This document shows positions 38,708 through 47,703 of a stretch of 64,000 nt of DNA, one piece after another (positions within the stretch are counted from its first letter, which is position 1; every line of letters begins with the position of its first letter). The DNA is from Bacillus sp. AFS055030. GTDB taxonomy: Bacteria > Bacillota > Bacilli > Bacillales > Bacillaceae_G. The DNA is taken from NCBI RefSeq assembly GCF_002574545.1, contig NZ_NUGT01000077.1, positions 88,777 to 152,776 on the forward strand, in the 5' to 3' direction. The position numbers and the translations under genes are program-made. The notes beneath the pieces were generated by a model. It did no database searches, was not told the origin of the DNA, and was given only the letters and a program-made list of their open reading frames with translations.

Positions 38708-38711
38708 CAGC

Positions 38712-39941
38712 ATGAATGTAGAATATATTTTAATTCGTTATGGAGAAATGACGACAAAAGGAAAAAATCGAGGTCGATTTACAAGTATATTAAGAGAAAA
38801 TGTTCGAAATAGATTAAAAGCTTTTGAAAAAATTAAAATCACTGCGACGCGCGATCGTATGTATATAAAATTAAATGGTGAAGACCATGAGAAGGTTGCT
38901 GCCAACTTAAAAGAAGTTTTCGGAATTCATACGTTTAGTTTTGCTAGAAAAGTTGATACTGAATTGGAAGCAATGAAAGAAGGTGCACTTGAAGCTATTA
39001 ACGAGCTTGGTGATAGCGTAAAAACGTTTAAAGTAAACGTACAACGTAGTTATAAACAATTCCCATTAAATACGCCGCAGTTAAATCGCGAACTAGGTGG
39101 GTATATATTACAAAATACAGAGCATTTAACTGTAGATGTTCATAATCCAGATGTAGCTGTCCGAGTAGAAGTACGTGATGATGCTACTTATATTACATGT
39201 GGTGAAGAATTTGGTGCAGGTGGCTATCCAGTTGGAGTTGGCGGAAAAGTTATGTTATTACTATCTGGTGGAATCGATAGTCCAGTAGCTGCGTATATGT
39301 TGTTAAAACGAGGCGTGTCAATCGAAGCGATTCATTTTGAAAGCCCTCCATTTACGAGTGATCGTGCAAAACAAAAAGTAATTGATTTAGCAAGTAAACT
39401 TACTCGATATTGTAAACGAGTGACTTTGCATGTTATTCCATTTACTGAAATTCAAAAAGCAATTCATAAAGAAATGCCTGCAAGTTACACAATGACAATC
39501 ATGAGACGCGTTATGCTTAAAATTGCTGAGCAAGTTTCTGTTGATCGAAAAGCACTTGCATTAGCAACTGGTGAAAGCTTAGGACAAGTGGCTAGCCAAA
39601 CATTGGAAAGTATGCATACAATCAATGAAGTAACTAATTATCCAGTTTTAAGACCATTATTAGCTATGGATAAATTAGAAATCATGGATATCGCTAAAAA
39701 AATTGATACGTATGATATCAGTATTAGACCTTATGAGGATTGCTGTACAATTTTTACTCCAGCTAATCCAACGACAAAACCAAAACGAGACAAAGTAGCT
39801 CGTTATGAGAGTCGTTTTGATTTTACAGAATTAATTAATGAAGCGGTAGTTAATAGAGAATCAATCATTTTTGAGAACGAAATGATCCGAAATCAATCTT
39901 CAACAAAAGTTGAAGAAATCGATATCGACACACTTTTATAA
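38712..39941 (+). CDS. thiI: tRNA 4-thiouridine synthetase ThiI
   Basis: 409 residues. N-terminal ferredoxin-like and THUMP domains (about 1-165), PP-loop '[19 protein letters not shown]' (about 182-200) and '[20 protein letters not shown]'. There is no C-terminal rhodanese domain, the normal short Bacillus form. Uses persulfide sulfur from NifZ to make s4U8 in tRNA. Operon with nifZ. Confidence 0.95.
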   Translation: MNVEYILIRYGEMTTKGKNRGRFTSILRENVRNRLKAFEKIKITATRDRMYIKLNGEDHEKVAANLKEVFGIHTFSFARKVDTELEAMKEGALEAINELGDSVKTFKVNVQRSYKQFPLNTPQLNRELGGYILQNTEHLTVDVHNPDVAVRVEVRDDATYITCGEEFGAGGYPVGVGGKVMLLLSGGIDSPVAAYMLLKRGVSIEAIHFESPPFTSDRAKQKVIDLASKLTRYCKRVTLHVIPFTEIQKAIHKEMPASYTMTIMRRVMLKIAEQVSVDRKALALATGESLGQVASQTLESMHTINEVTNYPVLRPLLAMDKLEIMDIAKKIDTYDISIRPYEDCCTIFTPANPTTKPKRDKVARYESRFDFTELINEAVVNRESIIFENEMIRNQSSTKVEEIDIDTLL

Positions 39942-39968
39942 AATTACTAAAAATTACCAACCGAAATA

Positions 39969-39999
39969 TGAATGAAGATATGCGTTTTATCACACTCTA
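39969..39999 (+). promoter_or_regulatory. Candidate forespore (sigma-G) promoter of the SASP gene
   Basis: TGAATG at 39969-39974 and CACTCTA at 39993-39999 with an 18-base gap resemble the sigma-G consensus (TGAATA, CATACTA). Expected for an alpha/beta SASP gene, but the match is partial. Confidence 0.4.
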
Positions 40000-40022
40000 T
40001 ACTCACAAGGAGGTGACAACAC

Positions 40023-40232
40023 ATGTCAAATAGAAATAATTCAGGTAGCAATCAATTATTAGTTGATGGTGCTGAGAATGCTTTAAACCAAATGAAGTAT
40101 GAAATCGCTACAGAATTTGGTGTAAACCTTGGCCCAGATGCAACTTCTCGTGCGAATGGATCTGTTGGTGGTGAAATCACAAAACGTTTAGTACAAATGG
40201 CTGAACAAAGCCTTGGTGGATATTCTAGATAA
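40023..40232 (+). CDS. sspA: Alpha/beta-type small acid-soluble spore protein
   Basis: 69 residues. Contains the GPR protease site 'EIATEFGV' (cleavage after Glu27) and both DNA-binding helices ('[18 protein letters not shown]' and '[20 protein letters not shown]'). Coats and protects spore DNA from UV and is degraded at germination. Preceded by AAGGAGGTGA. Located after thiI exactly like B. subtilis sspA; paralogues elsewhere in the genome make the letter assignment provisional. Confidence 0.9.
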   Translation: MSNRNNSGSNQLLVDGAENALNQMKYEIATEFGVNLGPDATSRANGSVGGEITKRLVQMAEQSLGGYSR

Positions 40233-40254
40233 TTAATTTAAATAATAATGGATT

Positions 40255-40288
40255 AAGGGGTAGGGTTAAACCTACTCCTTTTCTATTT
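40255..40288 (+). terminator. Terminator of the SASP gene
   Basis: AAGGGGTAGG/CCTACTCCTT with one G-U, followed by TTTTCTATTT. Confidence 0.75.
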
Positions 40289-40372
40289 GCTCTACCTATT
40301 ATTTTAGTTGATTTAATAATAAAGATTAACTTTGTTATAATTGAGGGAATAAATTAAAGGAGAGTTCTGTTC

Positions 40373-41245
40373 ATGTCATATATTGAAAATGAATTTATTA
40401 AAATTACAACTAAATCACAGGGAGCAGAGTTGACGGGTATTTATACAAAAAAAGATAATCTAAATTATTTATGGAATGCTGACCCAGCTTACTGGGGGAG
40501 ACATGCTCCTGTTTTATTTCCGAATGTAGGTAAATTAATTGATAATCAATATAAAGTAGATAATAAAATCTATGAGCTTTCTCAACATGGATTTGCAAGA
40601 GATATGGATTTTCAATTAACTGAAATGAAAGAAGACTGTATAAACTATGAGTTAAACAGTAATGAACAAACGCTTTTAAACTACCCATTTCAATTTACTT
40701 TAAAGATTAATTATAAGATTTTGAACAATACTGTTTTTATTAAATATGTAGTAACGAATAATGATCAGAAATCAATGCCATTTTCAATAGGGGCTCATCC
40801 TGCGTTTAATATACCTCTGAAGAAAGATGAAACTTTTGAGGATTATTACTTACAGTTTGAAGAGGAAGAAAGATTAGAAACAATTAAATTAGAAGGACCA
40901 TATCGAAGTGGTAAAAGAGAACTAATCGGTCAAAATATTAAAAATTTATCATTAACTAGAGAACTATTTAATGATGATGCGTTAATTTTTGAAAAACTTA
41001 ATAAAAACAGTTTGACAATTCGTTCGAAAAATCATCGTAATAAAATCAAAGTTGATTTCGAAGGGTTTCCATATGTTGGAATCTGGACCACGCAAACAGC
41101 ACCTTTTCTATGTATTGAGCCATGGTATGGTGTTGCAGATGAAATCGGTCCAGTAAAAGAAATGAAAGATCGACTTGGAATTCAAATGCTAAATCCGAAT
41201 GAAACATTTACTTGTACATACAGTATTACAGTTGAAAGTGATTAA
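40373..41245 (+). CDS. Aldose 1-epimerase family protein (LacX-like)
   Basis: 290 residues, mutarotase fold but in the shorter LacX-type branch and quite unlike GalM at 15910. Catalytic-like His in 'FSIGAHPAFNIPL', Glu in 'LCIEPWYGVADE'. Substrate unknown; such proteins act on aldoses or hexose-6-phosphates. AAAGGAGAG precedes the ATG. Single-gene unit. Confidence 0.85.
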   Translation: MSYIENEFIKITTKSQGAELTGIYTKKDNLNYLWNADPAYWGRHAPVLFPNVGKLIDNQYKVDNKIYELSQHGFARDMDFQLTEMKEDCINYELNSNEQTLLNYPFQFTLKINYKILNNTVFIKYVVTNNDQKSMPFSIGAHPAFNIPLKKDETFEDYYLQFEEEERLETIKLEGPYRSGKRELIGQNIKNLSLTRELFNDDALIFEKLNKNSLTIRSKNHRNKIKVDFEGFPYVGIWTTQTAPFLCIEPWYGVADEIGPVKEMKDRLGIQMLNPNETFTCTYSITVESD

Positions 41246-41300
41246 TTTACAGGATGTTCGAGCACCCCGTAATAGGAATCTTATTCCACTTTCTTCTGGG

Positions 41301-41338
41301 AAATAAACTATCATTTTCAGGTAGTTTATTTTTTTTTG
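41301..41338 (+). terminator. Terminator of the LacX-like gene
   Basis: AAATAAACTA/TAGTTTATTT stem and T-run. Confidence 0.8.
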
Positions 41339-41476
41339 TGAATTTTTGTTTAAATTTTCAGAAAAATAGTCGAAAAATAGCAGGAATTGATTAGACAATT
41401 AACGAAACCATTATTATTCTATTTTGCAAAATACAAAATATAATTTTAGTAATGATCAAAAGGGGGACTAACTAAG

Positions 41477-43051
41477 ATGAACAGTACAAGTCTAATCGCT
41501 CCAAAAGTATATAATCTCGTTTGGGAAATTGAAAAATTTGCTACAACTGATAAAGTGGCATTAAAGTGGGTTGACCTAAATGGAGAATCACATCAATTAA
41601 CATATAAGGAACTTTATAATAAAGTTCACCAATATGCCTTTACATTTAAAAATAGTGGCGTCGTAAAAGGGGACAAACTTTTTGTCATGATGCCTAGATG
41701 TGTTGAGACTTATGTAGTTTATTTAGCTATTTTAAAAATTGGATGTGTTGTCATTCCTGGATCTGAAATGTTAACGGTTAAAGATATTCAATATCGACTT
41801 GAACATAGCGAAGTAAAAGCGATTGTATCGCATGATGAATATATAGGTACGTTTAGCGATATTGCTAAGAGCGGAAAATATAAATTATTTACTATCCATA
41901 ATCAACAAACCTTGTGGACTTCGTTAAATGACCAAGCAATTAGCGGAGCACATGTATTAACTGTGGAAACGAAAAGTGATGACTTAGCGTTTATTTCATA
42001 TACGTCAGGAACGACTGGAAATCCTAAAGGTGTTGTACATACTCATAGTTGGGGTTATGCTCATATTCGTACAGTTGCTTCAAATTGGCTCGATGTGACT
42101 GAAGAAGATACTGTATGGGCAACTGCAGGGCCGGGGTGGCAAAAGTGGATCTGGAGTCCATTTTTAGCGACATTAGGCAGTGGGGCAACGGGATTCTTTT
42201 ACGAAGGGAAATTTGATGCAGGTACCTTCCTAACATTGCTAAAGGAGCAAAATATTACAGTATTTTGTAGTACGCCAACCGAATACCGATTTATGGCAAA
42301 GGTTGAAAATCTAGATCAATATCAATTACCGGCATTACGAAGTGCTGTATCAGCAGGAGAGCCTTTAAATCAAGAAGTAATCCGTACATTCAAAAAACAT
42401 TTCAATGTTGATGTAAGGGATGGTTATGGACAAACTGAAAATACATTATTAATCGGAACGATGAAGGATATTAAAGCAAAAGTAGGATCAATGGGGATAC
42501 CAACTCCAGGAAACTTAGTTGAAATCGTTGATGATGAAGGAAATCCAGTCGGGGTTAATGAAGTGGGGCATATCGCAGTACATTTAAGTTCTCCAGCATT
42601 GTTTAAGCATTATTATAATGATCTGGAGCGTACAAAAGCACAAAGAAAAGGTGAGTATTATTTAACGGGTGACCGCGCTAAGAAAGATGAAGATGGCTAC
42701 TATTGGTTTGATGGCCGTAGTGATGACATTATTATTAGTTCTGGTTATACAATTGGTCCTTTTGAAATAGAAGATGCTTTAGTTCAACATAAGCTTGTAA
42801 AAGAATGTGCAGTTGTTGCTAGTCCAGATCCTTTACGTGGTAATGTTGTTAAAGCATTTGTTGTTTTGACTGAAAATGCTTCTAATCAGGAAGAGTTAAT
42901 ATCTGAACTTCAAGAACACGTGAAAAAAATTACTGCTCCATATAAATATCCACGTAAAATTGAATTTGTCCAAGAGCTTCCAAAAACAACTTCTGGAAAA
43001 ATTCGCCGAGTAGAATTACGTGCGATGGAACAATTACGTGAATCGAATTAA
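41477..43051 (+). CDS. ytcI: Acyl-CoA synthetase, AMP-forming (AcsI/YtcI)
   Basis: 524 residues. 'AFISYTSGTTGNPKGVVHTH' P-loop, 'DGYGQTENTLLIG', 'YYLTGDRAKKDEDGYYWFDGRSDDIIISSGYTIGPFEIE' and C-terminal 'PKTTSGKIRRVELR' with catalytic Lys. Closer to medium-chain acyl-CoA synthetases than to AcsA. Position next to ytcJ matches B. subtilis ytcI (acsI). AAAGGGGGACT precedes the ATG. Confidence 0.9.
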   Translation: MNSTSLIAPKVYNLVWEIEKFATTDKVALKWVDLNGESHQLTYKELYNKVHQYAFTFKNSGVVKGDKLFVMMPRCVETYVVYLAILKIGCVVIPGSEMLTVKDIQYRLEHSEVKAIVSHDEYIGTFSDIAKSGKYKLFTIHNQQTLWTSLNDQAISGAHVLTVETKSDDLAFISYTSGTTGNPKGVVHTHSWGYAHIRTVASNWLDVTEEDTVWATAGPGWQKWIWSPFLATLGSGATGFFYEGKFDAGTFLTLLKEQNITVFCSTPTEYRFMAKVENLDQYQLPALRSAVSAGEPLNQEVIRTFKKHFNVDVRDGYGQTENTLLIGTMKDIKAKVGSMGIPTPGNLVEIVDDEGNPVGVNEVGHIAVHLSSPALFKHYYNDLERTKAQRKGEYYLTGDRAKKDEDGYYWFDGRSDDIIISSGYTIGPFEIEDALVQHKLVKECAVVASPDPLRGNVVKAFVVLTENASNQEELISELQEHVKKITAPYKYPRKIEFVQELPKTTSGKIRRVELRAMEQLRESN

Positions 43052-43071
43052 ATAAATACTTATGTTAAAAT

Positions 43072-43094
43072 GAGGGAAAATTCCCTCTTTTTTT
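43072..43094 (+). terminator. Terminator of ytcI
   Basis: GAGGGAA/TTCCCTC perfect stem with a 2-base loop and T-rich tail; probably partial, given the tight loop. Confidence 0.65.
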
Positions 43095-43158
43095 GATTTT
43101 AGGACAATTTACTTTGCAGATTAATAAACAAATTTATGTGAACGGATGGTGGAATGAA

Positions 43159-44733
43159 ATGAAGAAGCTTTGGCATAATGGTTTATTTTATACGATGGAA
43201 GGTGAGGGGGAAACTGTAGACGCAATCATCACTGAAGATGAAAAAATTATAAAAACAGGAACATTTGAAGTACTGCTTTCATTTTTAGACGGTGAACAAT
43301 TTGAGAAAATGAATTGTAACGGAAAAATAGGTTTTCCAGGTTTTATAGATAGTCATTTACATTTAATCGGTCATGGAGAAGCGATGAATCGTGTAGATTT
43401 ATCAAAGTGTCAATCATATGATGAGATGATTGAACGAATGAAGAGAGCTGTAAAGGACGCACACCCGAATGAGTGGATTGTTGGGGAAGGATGGAATGAA
43501 AACGAGTGGGAATCAAAAGCAGAATTCTGTATTGATGATTTAAATCGTTTATCAAGTACAAATCCGTTTGTATTAAAAAGAACTTGCAGACATGTTTACT
43601 TTGTAAATGCTATAGCACTTAATCATGCTCAAATAAATGAACATACCCAAATTGAAGGAGGACAAATTGGTTGCTTTGAGGACGGTTGTTTAAATGGATT
43701 ATTGTATGATGAAGCGGTCAATTTAATCATTAAAGCGATGCCAGCACCTGATGATCAGTATTTGTCAAAAGCTATCATTTCTGCTATTAAAGATTGTTAC
43801 CAATACGGTATTGTTGGAGCGGTAACAGAGGATTTATCCTATTACGGAAACGCCAATCTAGTGATTGATTTATATGAGCAATTGTTAAATGAAGTGCCAT
43901 TTCATACGCATGTTTTAATTCATCACACGACTTTGGATGAAGTGAAAGGAAGAGTACATAAAGGGAATAAGAATGTATCATTTGGAGGCGTAAAAGCATT
44001 TATTGATGGCTCGTTTGGTGGTCGCACTGCACTATTAGAAAAACCTTATGACGACGATCAAAGTACAACAGGATTACAAGTAACTTCTTTAGAAAAATTA
44101 GAAGTAATTACAAAAAAAGCACGTGAAAATAAATTGCCAATAGCATTTCATATGATTGGAGATCTTGCAGTAAAGCAAGCTATTGAAGTTGTTAAAAAAT
44201 ATCCTAATCAAACTCAGCTACCTGATCGATTTATCCATTGCTCTCTTTTATCTCCAAAATTAATTGAGGAAATGAAAGAATTAAACATCGTTGTGGATGT
44301 CCAAACATCATTTATCTATGCCGATTATCCATGGTTAGTAGATCGTATTGGACACAGTCGAAATGAATATGCATTTTTAATTAAGTCACTGCTAAATGAA
44401 TCAATCGCTATAGCGAATGGTTCGGATACACCGATTGATACAATTAATCCGTGGCAAGGCATATATACAGCGGTTACCCGAAAAGCAAAGGATCATAGAG
44501 CATATAATATTGAGGAAGCAATTAGCCTATATGAAGCAATTAAACTATATACGATTGATAGTGCAGCCTCATTCCATCAAGAAGATAAAAGAGGTCTCAT
44601 AAAAGAAGGATATTTTGCAGATTTTATTTTATTTGACGAAAATCCATTTGAGATAGAAAAAGATGAACTACTGCATGTTAAATGTAGTGAAACAATTTGC
44701 CGAGGAAATATTGTCTATAAAAGACAGGGGTAA
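43159..44733 (+). CDS. ytcJ: Amidohydrolase 3 family protein YtcJ
   Basis: 524 residues. Metal-binding 'GFIDSHLHLIGHGEAM' (about 71-86), 'GGVKAFIDGSFGGRTALL', 'FHMIGDLAVKQAIEV' and 'IANGSDTPIDTINPWQGIYTAV' mark the amidohydrolase-3 (YtcJ/exoenzyme regulatory AepA-like) family. Substrate unknown. Start at 43159, where GGTGGA precedes the ATG and the protein matches YtcJ length; longer readings have no better site. Confidence 0.86.
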   Translation: MKKLWHNGLFYTMEGEGETVDAIITEDEKIIKTGTFEVLLSFLDGEQFEKMNCNGKIGFPGFIDSHLHLIGHGEAMNRVDLSKCQSYDEMIERMKRAVKDAHPNEWIVGEGWNENEWESKAEFCIDDLNRLSSTNPFVLKRTCRHVYFVNAIALNHAQINEHTQIEGGQIGCFEDGCLNGLLYDEAVNLIIKAMPAPDDQYLSKAIISAIKDCYQYGIVGAVTEDLSYYGNANLVIDLYEQLLNEVPFHTHVLIHHTTLDEVKGRVHKGNKNVSFGGVKAFIDGSFGGRTALLEKPYDDDQSTTGLQVTSLEKLEVITKKARENKLPIAFHMIGDLAVKQAIEVVKKYPNQTQLPDRFIHCSLLSPKLIEEMKELNIVVDVQTSFIYADYPWLVDRIGHSRNEYAFLIKSLLNESIAIANGSDTPIDTINPWQGIYTAVTRKAKDHRAYNIEEAISLYEAIKLYTIDSAASFHQEDKRGLIKEGYFADFILFDENPFEIEKDELLHVKCSETICRGNIVYKRQG

Positions 44734-44814
44734 TTTAACAAAATGACAAGCTTGGTTGTCTTTGAGGTTGTCCTGTGATCAGCTAATTTCAAAAATCTTA
44801 TATTTTACTACTCG

Positions 44815-44848
44815 AAAAGAATGGTATGTATTTTACCATTCTTTTTTG
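44815..44848 (+). terminator. Terminator of ytcJ
   Basis: AAAAGAATGGTA/TACCATTCTTTT stem, 7-base loop, T-run. Confidence 0.85.
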
Positions 44849-44897
44849 TTTATCTAGAAGTTGCTTTGACCATAATGATACAAAAAAGGGTGGTTTT

Positions 44898-45527
44898 TTG
44901 CTTTACATATACTCTATTCTAATTTTTATTGCAATCGTTGTTTTTCTGTTAATAATTTTCATACTTTTTATAAATATGAAGGTCAATATTTTTTCCGTTT
45001 ATACAAATGAAGAACGATTTATGAATATTAAACTGTCTATTTTGAACAACTTATTGCATTTTTCTTTTACGATTCCTTTAAAGAGACCGAAAGAAGTAAA
45101 AGAAGATCTTTCAGACTTAGAGAAAAAGAGAGATTTGTCCGTCCTACAACAAATTGATTTTTTCATAAATTTATACTCCAACGGACATACTATCATTAGA
45201 AAATTTTTAAACTCAGTACAAATTTACAATTTAAATTATCATATTCATTTCGGTGTTGGAAATTCTGCTTTAACAGGGATATCGATTGGGACAGCCTATA
45301 GTGCGATCGGAATTTTTGAAAACTTATTAAAGAAATTTACGATATTACATCATCCACCTACTATTGATATCACGCCCAATTATTATACTTCCGTATTGGA
45401 AACTAGTGGTAAGATACGGTTTTCATTTTCGGTACGAAAGGCCGTCTTTGCGGGATTATTATTACTTAAAGCATATTTGAAAACTAGAAAAGAATTTAGA
45501 GCAACACATCCAATCGAAACTAATTAG
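44898..45527 (+). CDS. ytfI: YtfI, DUF2953 protein
   Basis: 209 residues. N-terminal membrane segment (about 4-26), then the DUF2953 domain ('YHIHFGVGNSALTGISIGTAYSAIGIFENLL'). Unknown function, conserved before ytfJ in spore formers. TTG start set by AAAGGGTGG; an ATG at 44826 lies inside the preceding terminator and is excluded. B. subtilis ytdI, sppA and yteJ, between ytcJ and ytfI, are absent. Confidence 0.85.
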   Translation: MLYIYSILIFIAIVVFLLIIFILFINMKVNIFSVYTNEERFMNIKLSILNNLLHFSFTIPLKRPKEVKEDLSDLEKKRDLSVLQQIDFFINLYSNGHTIIRKFLNSVQIYNLNYHIHFGVGNSALTGISIGTAYSAIGIFENLLKKFTILHHPPTIDITPNYYTSVLETSGKIRFSFSVRKAVFAGLLLLKAYLKTRKEFRATHPIETN

Positions 45528-45538
45528 AGGTGATTACA

Positions 45539-45982
45539 ATGAGTCAACATCCTATTGGAGACTTAATGCACGCGGCAATGGAAAATTTATCAGCAATGAT
45601 TAATGTAAATACAATAATTGGTGATCCAATTTCAACACCAGATGGAAGCCTAATCTTAACCGTATCAAAAGTAGGAGTTGGCTTTGCAGCTGGTGGAAGC
45701 GAATTTCGAAATTACCATTTAGTAGATGGTGTTAAAGAAGCTGAAGTAAGAAGTCCACATCCATTTGGAGGAGGTACAGGTGGCGGTGCATCAATCACTC
45801 CAATTGCATTTTTAATCGTAGGGAAAGATGGTGTTAAACTACTTCACCTAGATCAAAATACACATTTAATTGAAAAGTTAATGGATTTAACACCACAAGC
45901 TTTAGAAAAAGTAAAGAAATATATGAAGAAAAAAGATGATTCAGATCACCACGCTGAAGATTTTGAACCAGATTTAGATTAA
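45539..45982 (+). CDS. ytfJ: GerW (YtfJ), spore germination protein
   Basis: 147 residues. 'IGDPISTPDGSLILTVSKVGVGFAAGGSEF' and 'PFGGGTGGGASITPIAFLIVGKDGVKLL' are the family hallmarks. Forespore protein needed for germination with L-alanine in B. subtilis. AGAGGTGATT sits 5-6 bases before the ATG and overlaps the end of ytfI, so the two form an operon. Confidence 0.93.
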   Translation: MSQHPIGDLMHAAMENLSAMINVNTIIGDPISTPDGSLILTVSKVGVGFAAGGSEFRNYHLVDGVKEAEVRSPHPFGGGTGGGASITPIAFLIVGKDGVKLLHLDQNTHLIEKLMDLTPQALEKVKKYMKKKDDSDHHAEDFEPDLD

Positions 45983-46073
45983 ATATAAAATTTAAGTAAA
46001 GTTAATTGCATTCAAGGTTCCCTTCCAGTAAGATAAATGTTGTGAACATTTTGTAATTTTGGGAGGAAATATC

Positions 46074-46574
46074 ATGGCAACTGTAACATTTAAAAACAAT
46101 CCAGTAACTCTTATTGGACAAGAAGTAAAAGTAGGAGATAAAGCTCCAAGCTTTACTGTATTAGCAAACGATTTAAGCCCTGTAACTTTAGAGGCTTCAG
46201 CTGGTAAAGTACGCTTAATTAGCGCAGTACCTTCTGTAGATACTGGAATTTGTGATGCACAAACTCGTCGTTTTAACGAAGAATTATCAAACGTAGAAAA
46301 CGTTGAAGTATTAACAATTTCTATGGACTTACCATTCGCACAAAAAAGATGGTGTGCTGCAAGTGGTTTAGAAAATGTACATACTTACTCAGATCACCGT
46401 GATGCATCTTTTGGTGAAGCATTTGGTGTTTTAATGCAAGAATTACGTTTATTAGCACGTGCGGTATTCGTAGTAGATTCAAATGACGTTGTTACTTACG
46501 TTGAGTATGTAGCTGAAGGTACAACTCATCCAAACTATGAAGCAGCAATCGAAGCTGTAAAAGCTGCTAAATAA
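46074..46574 (+). CDS. tpx: Thiol peroxidase Tpx
   Basis: 166 residues, atypical 2-Cys peroxiredoxin. Peroxidatic Cys60 in '[14 protein letters not shown]', resolving Cys94 in 'KRWCAASG'. Reduces hydroperoxides with thioredoxin. GGGAGGAAAT precedes the ATG; an in-frame TTG 15 bases upstream overlaps that site. Confidence 0.96.
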   Translation: MATVTFKNNPVTLIGQEVKVGDKAPSFTVLANDLSPVTLEASAGKVRLISAVPSVDTGICDAQTRRFNEELSNVENVEVLTISMDLPFAQKRWCAASGLENVHTYSDHRDASFGEAFGVLMQELRLLARAVFVVDSNDVVTYVEYVAEGTTHPNYEAAIEAVKAAK

Positions 46575-46604
46575 TATAAAAAACACTCTATCAAGAGGTA
46601 AAGG

Positions 46605-46634
46605 CTGTCGAGTAGAATCTCGGCAGTTTTTTTG
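46605..46634 (+). terminator. Terminator of tpx
   Basis: CTGTCGAG/CTCGGCAG with one G-U, 6-base loop, T8. Confidence 0.82.
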
Positions 46635-46638
46635 TATT

Positions 46639-46667
46639 AAAAAAGGCATTCATAAATATTGAATGCC
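46639..46667 (-). terminator. Terminator of proC
   Basis: GGCATTCA/TGAATGCC stem; on the minus strand followed by T6. About 65 bases downstream of the proC stop. Confidence 0.7.
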
Positions 46668-46733
46668 TAAAGCCTGGAACGCCCGTTTTCTTCATGACTT
46701 TACTAAGTTATGGTGCTCATTACTTAGTCAAAA

Positions 46734-47540
46734 TTATTTACCTAGAGACATTGATTTCTCAGTACAACGTTCCATAGCTGAAATAATAGATGAGCGGAAG
46801 CCTTGTTTTTCTAATTCGGCAATTGCTTCTATTGTTGCACCACCTGGTGTGCAAACTTGGTCCTTTAATTCGCCAGGATGTAATTCAGTCTCAAGTACCA
46901 TCTTTGCTGCACCTAAAACTGCCTGGGCAGCTAACTTATATGCTTGGTCACGCTTTATACCTTGTAATACAGCTCCGTCTGCTAAAGCTTCAATCATTAA
47001 GTAAACATAAGCTGGAGAAGAACCACTTATTGCGGGAATCGCATCCATTAATTTTTCACTTACTAATTCGCATTTCCCGAAGCTATTGAAGATTTCCATT
47101 ACTTCAGCTAACTCATCATCGGTAACTAATTGATTATGACAAAGTGCACTCATGCCTTCTCTAACTAGCGAAGGAGTATTTGGCATCGTTCGAATGATTT
47201 TTACCTCTTTACCGAATGATTTTTCGACACCTTCTAAAGTAATTCCAGCGGCAATCGTAATGATGACAGTATTAATTGAAACAAATTCTTTAATTTCTTC
47301 AATGATAGTTGGATATAGATCAGGTTTAACTGCTAGAAACAAATAATCAACCTGTTTTGCTAAATCGATATTACTATTTAATGTTTGAACTTGATATAAA
47401 TCCTTCACTTTTACAAGTGTTTCATTAGACCTTGCACTGACAAAAATTTGATGCTTTTCAATTACCTTCGAATCAATTAAGCCACCAATCATAGCTTGGG
47501 CCATTTTACCGCAACCAATAAAACCAATCTTTTTATTCAT
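46734..47540 (-). CDS. proC: Pyrroline-5-carboxylate reductase
   Basis: 268 residues. NAD(P)-binding 'KIGFIGCGKMAQAMIGGLI' at the N-terminus and the signature 'MPNTPSLVREGMSALCHN' and 'ISGSSPAYVYLMIEALADGAVLQGIKRDQAYKLA'. Last step of proline synthesis. The frame stays open 23 codons upstream, but the ATG at 47540 directly precedes the Rossmann motif as in all ProC proteins. Confidence 0.94.
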   Translation of the reverse strand: MNKKIGFIGCGKMAQAMIGGLIDSKVIEKHQIFVSARSNETLVKVKDLYQVQTLNSNIDLAKQVDYLFLAVKPDLYPTIIEEIKEFVSINTVIITIAAGITLEGVEKSFGKEVKIIRTMPNTPSLVREGMSALCHNQLVTDDELAEVMEIFNSFGKCELVSEKLMDAIPAISGSSPAYVYLMIEALADGAVLQGIKRDQAYKLAAQAVLGAAKMVLETELHPGELKDQVCTPGGATIEAIAELEKQGFRSSIISAMERCTEKSMSLGK

Positions 47541-47703
47541 TCGTTCACATCCATTATATATAATAAATTGAATTATACAGGAGGAGCTAATGATTACCAA
47601 ATAATACACTATTAAAAAAATTAATTAATGGATATCCATAAGAGGATATTTTTTTGTAAAATAGAATTTGTAAAGAAAAACGACTCTTTGTTTTGGGGGT
47701 ATT

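Noticed and set aside
44826-44897. ATG at 44826 as start of ytfI
   Set aside because: It lies inside the ytcJ terminator hairpin; the TTG at 44898 has a proper ribosome binding site.
46663-47346. Rightward reading frames across proC
   Set aside because: Antisense shadows of proC; they lack ribosome binding sites and recognisable motifs.
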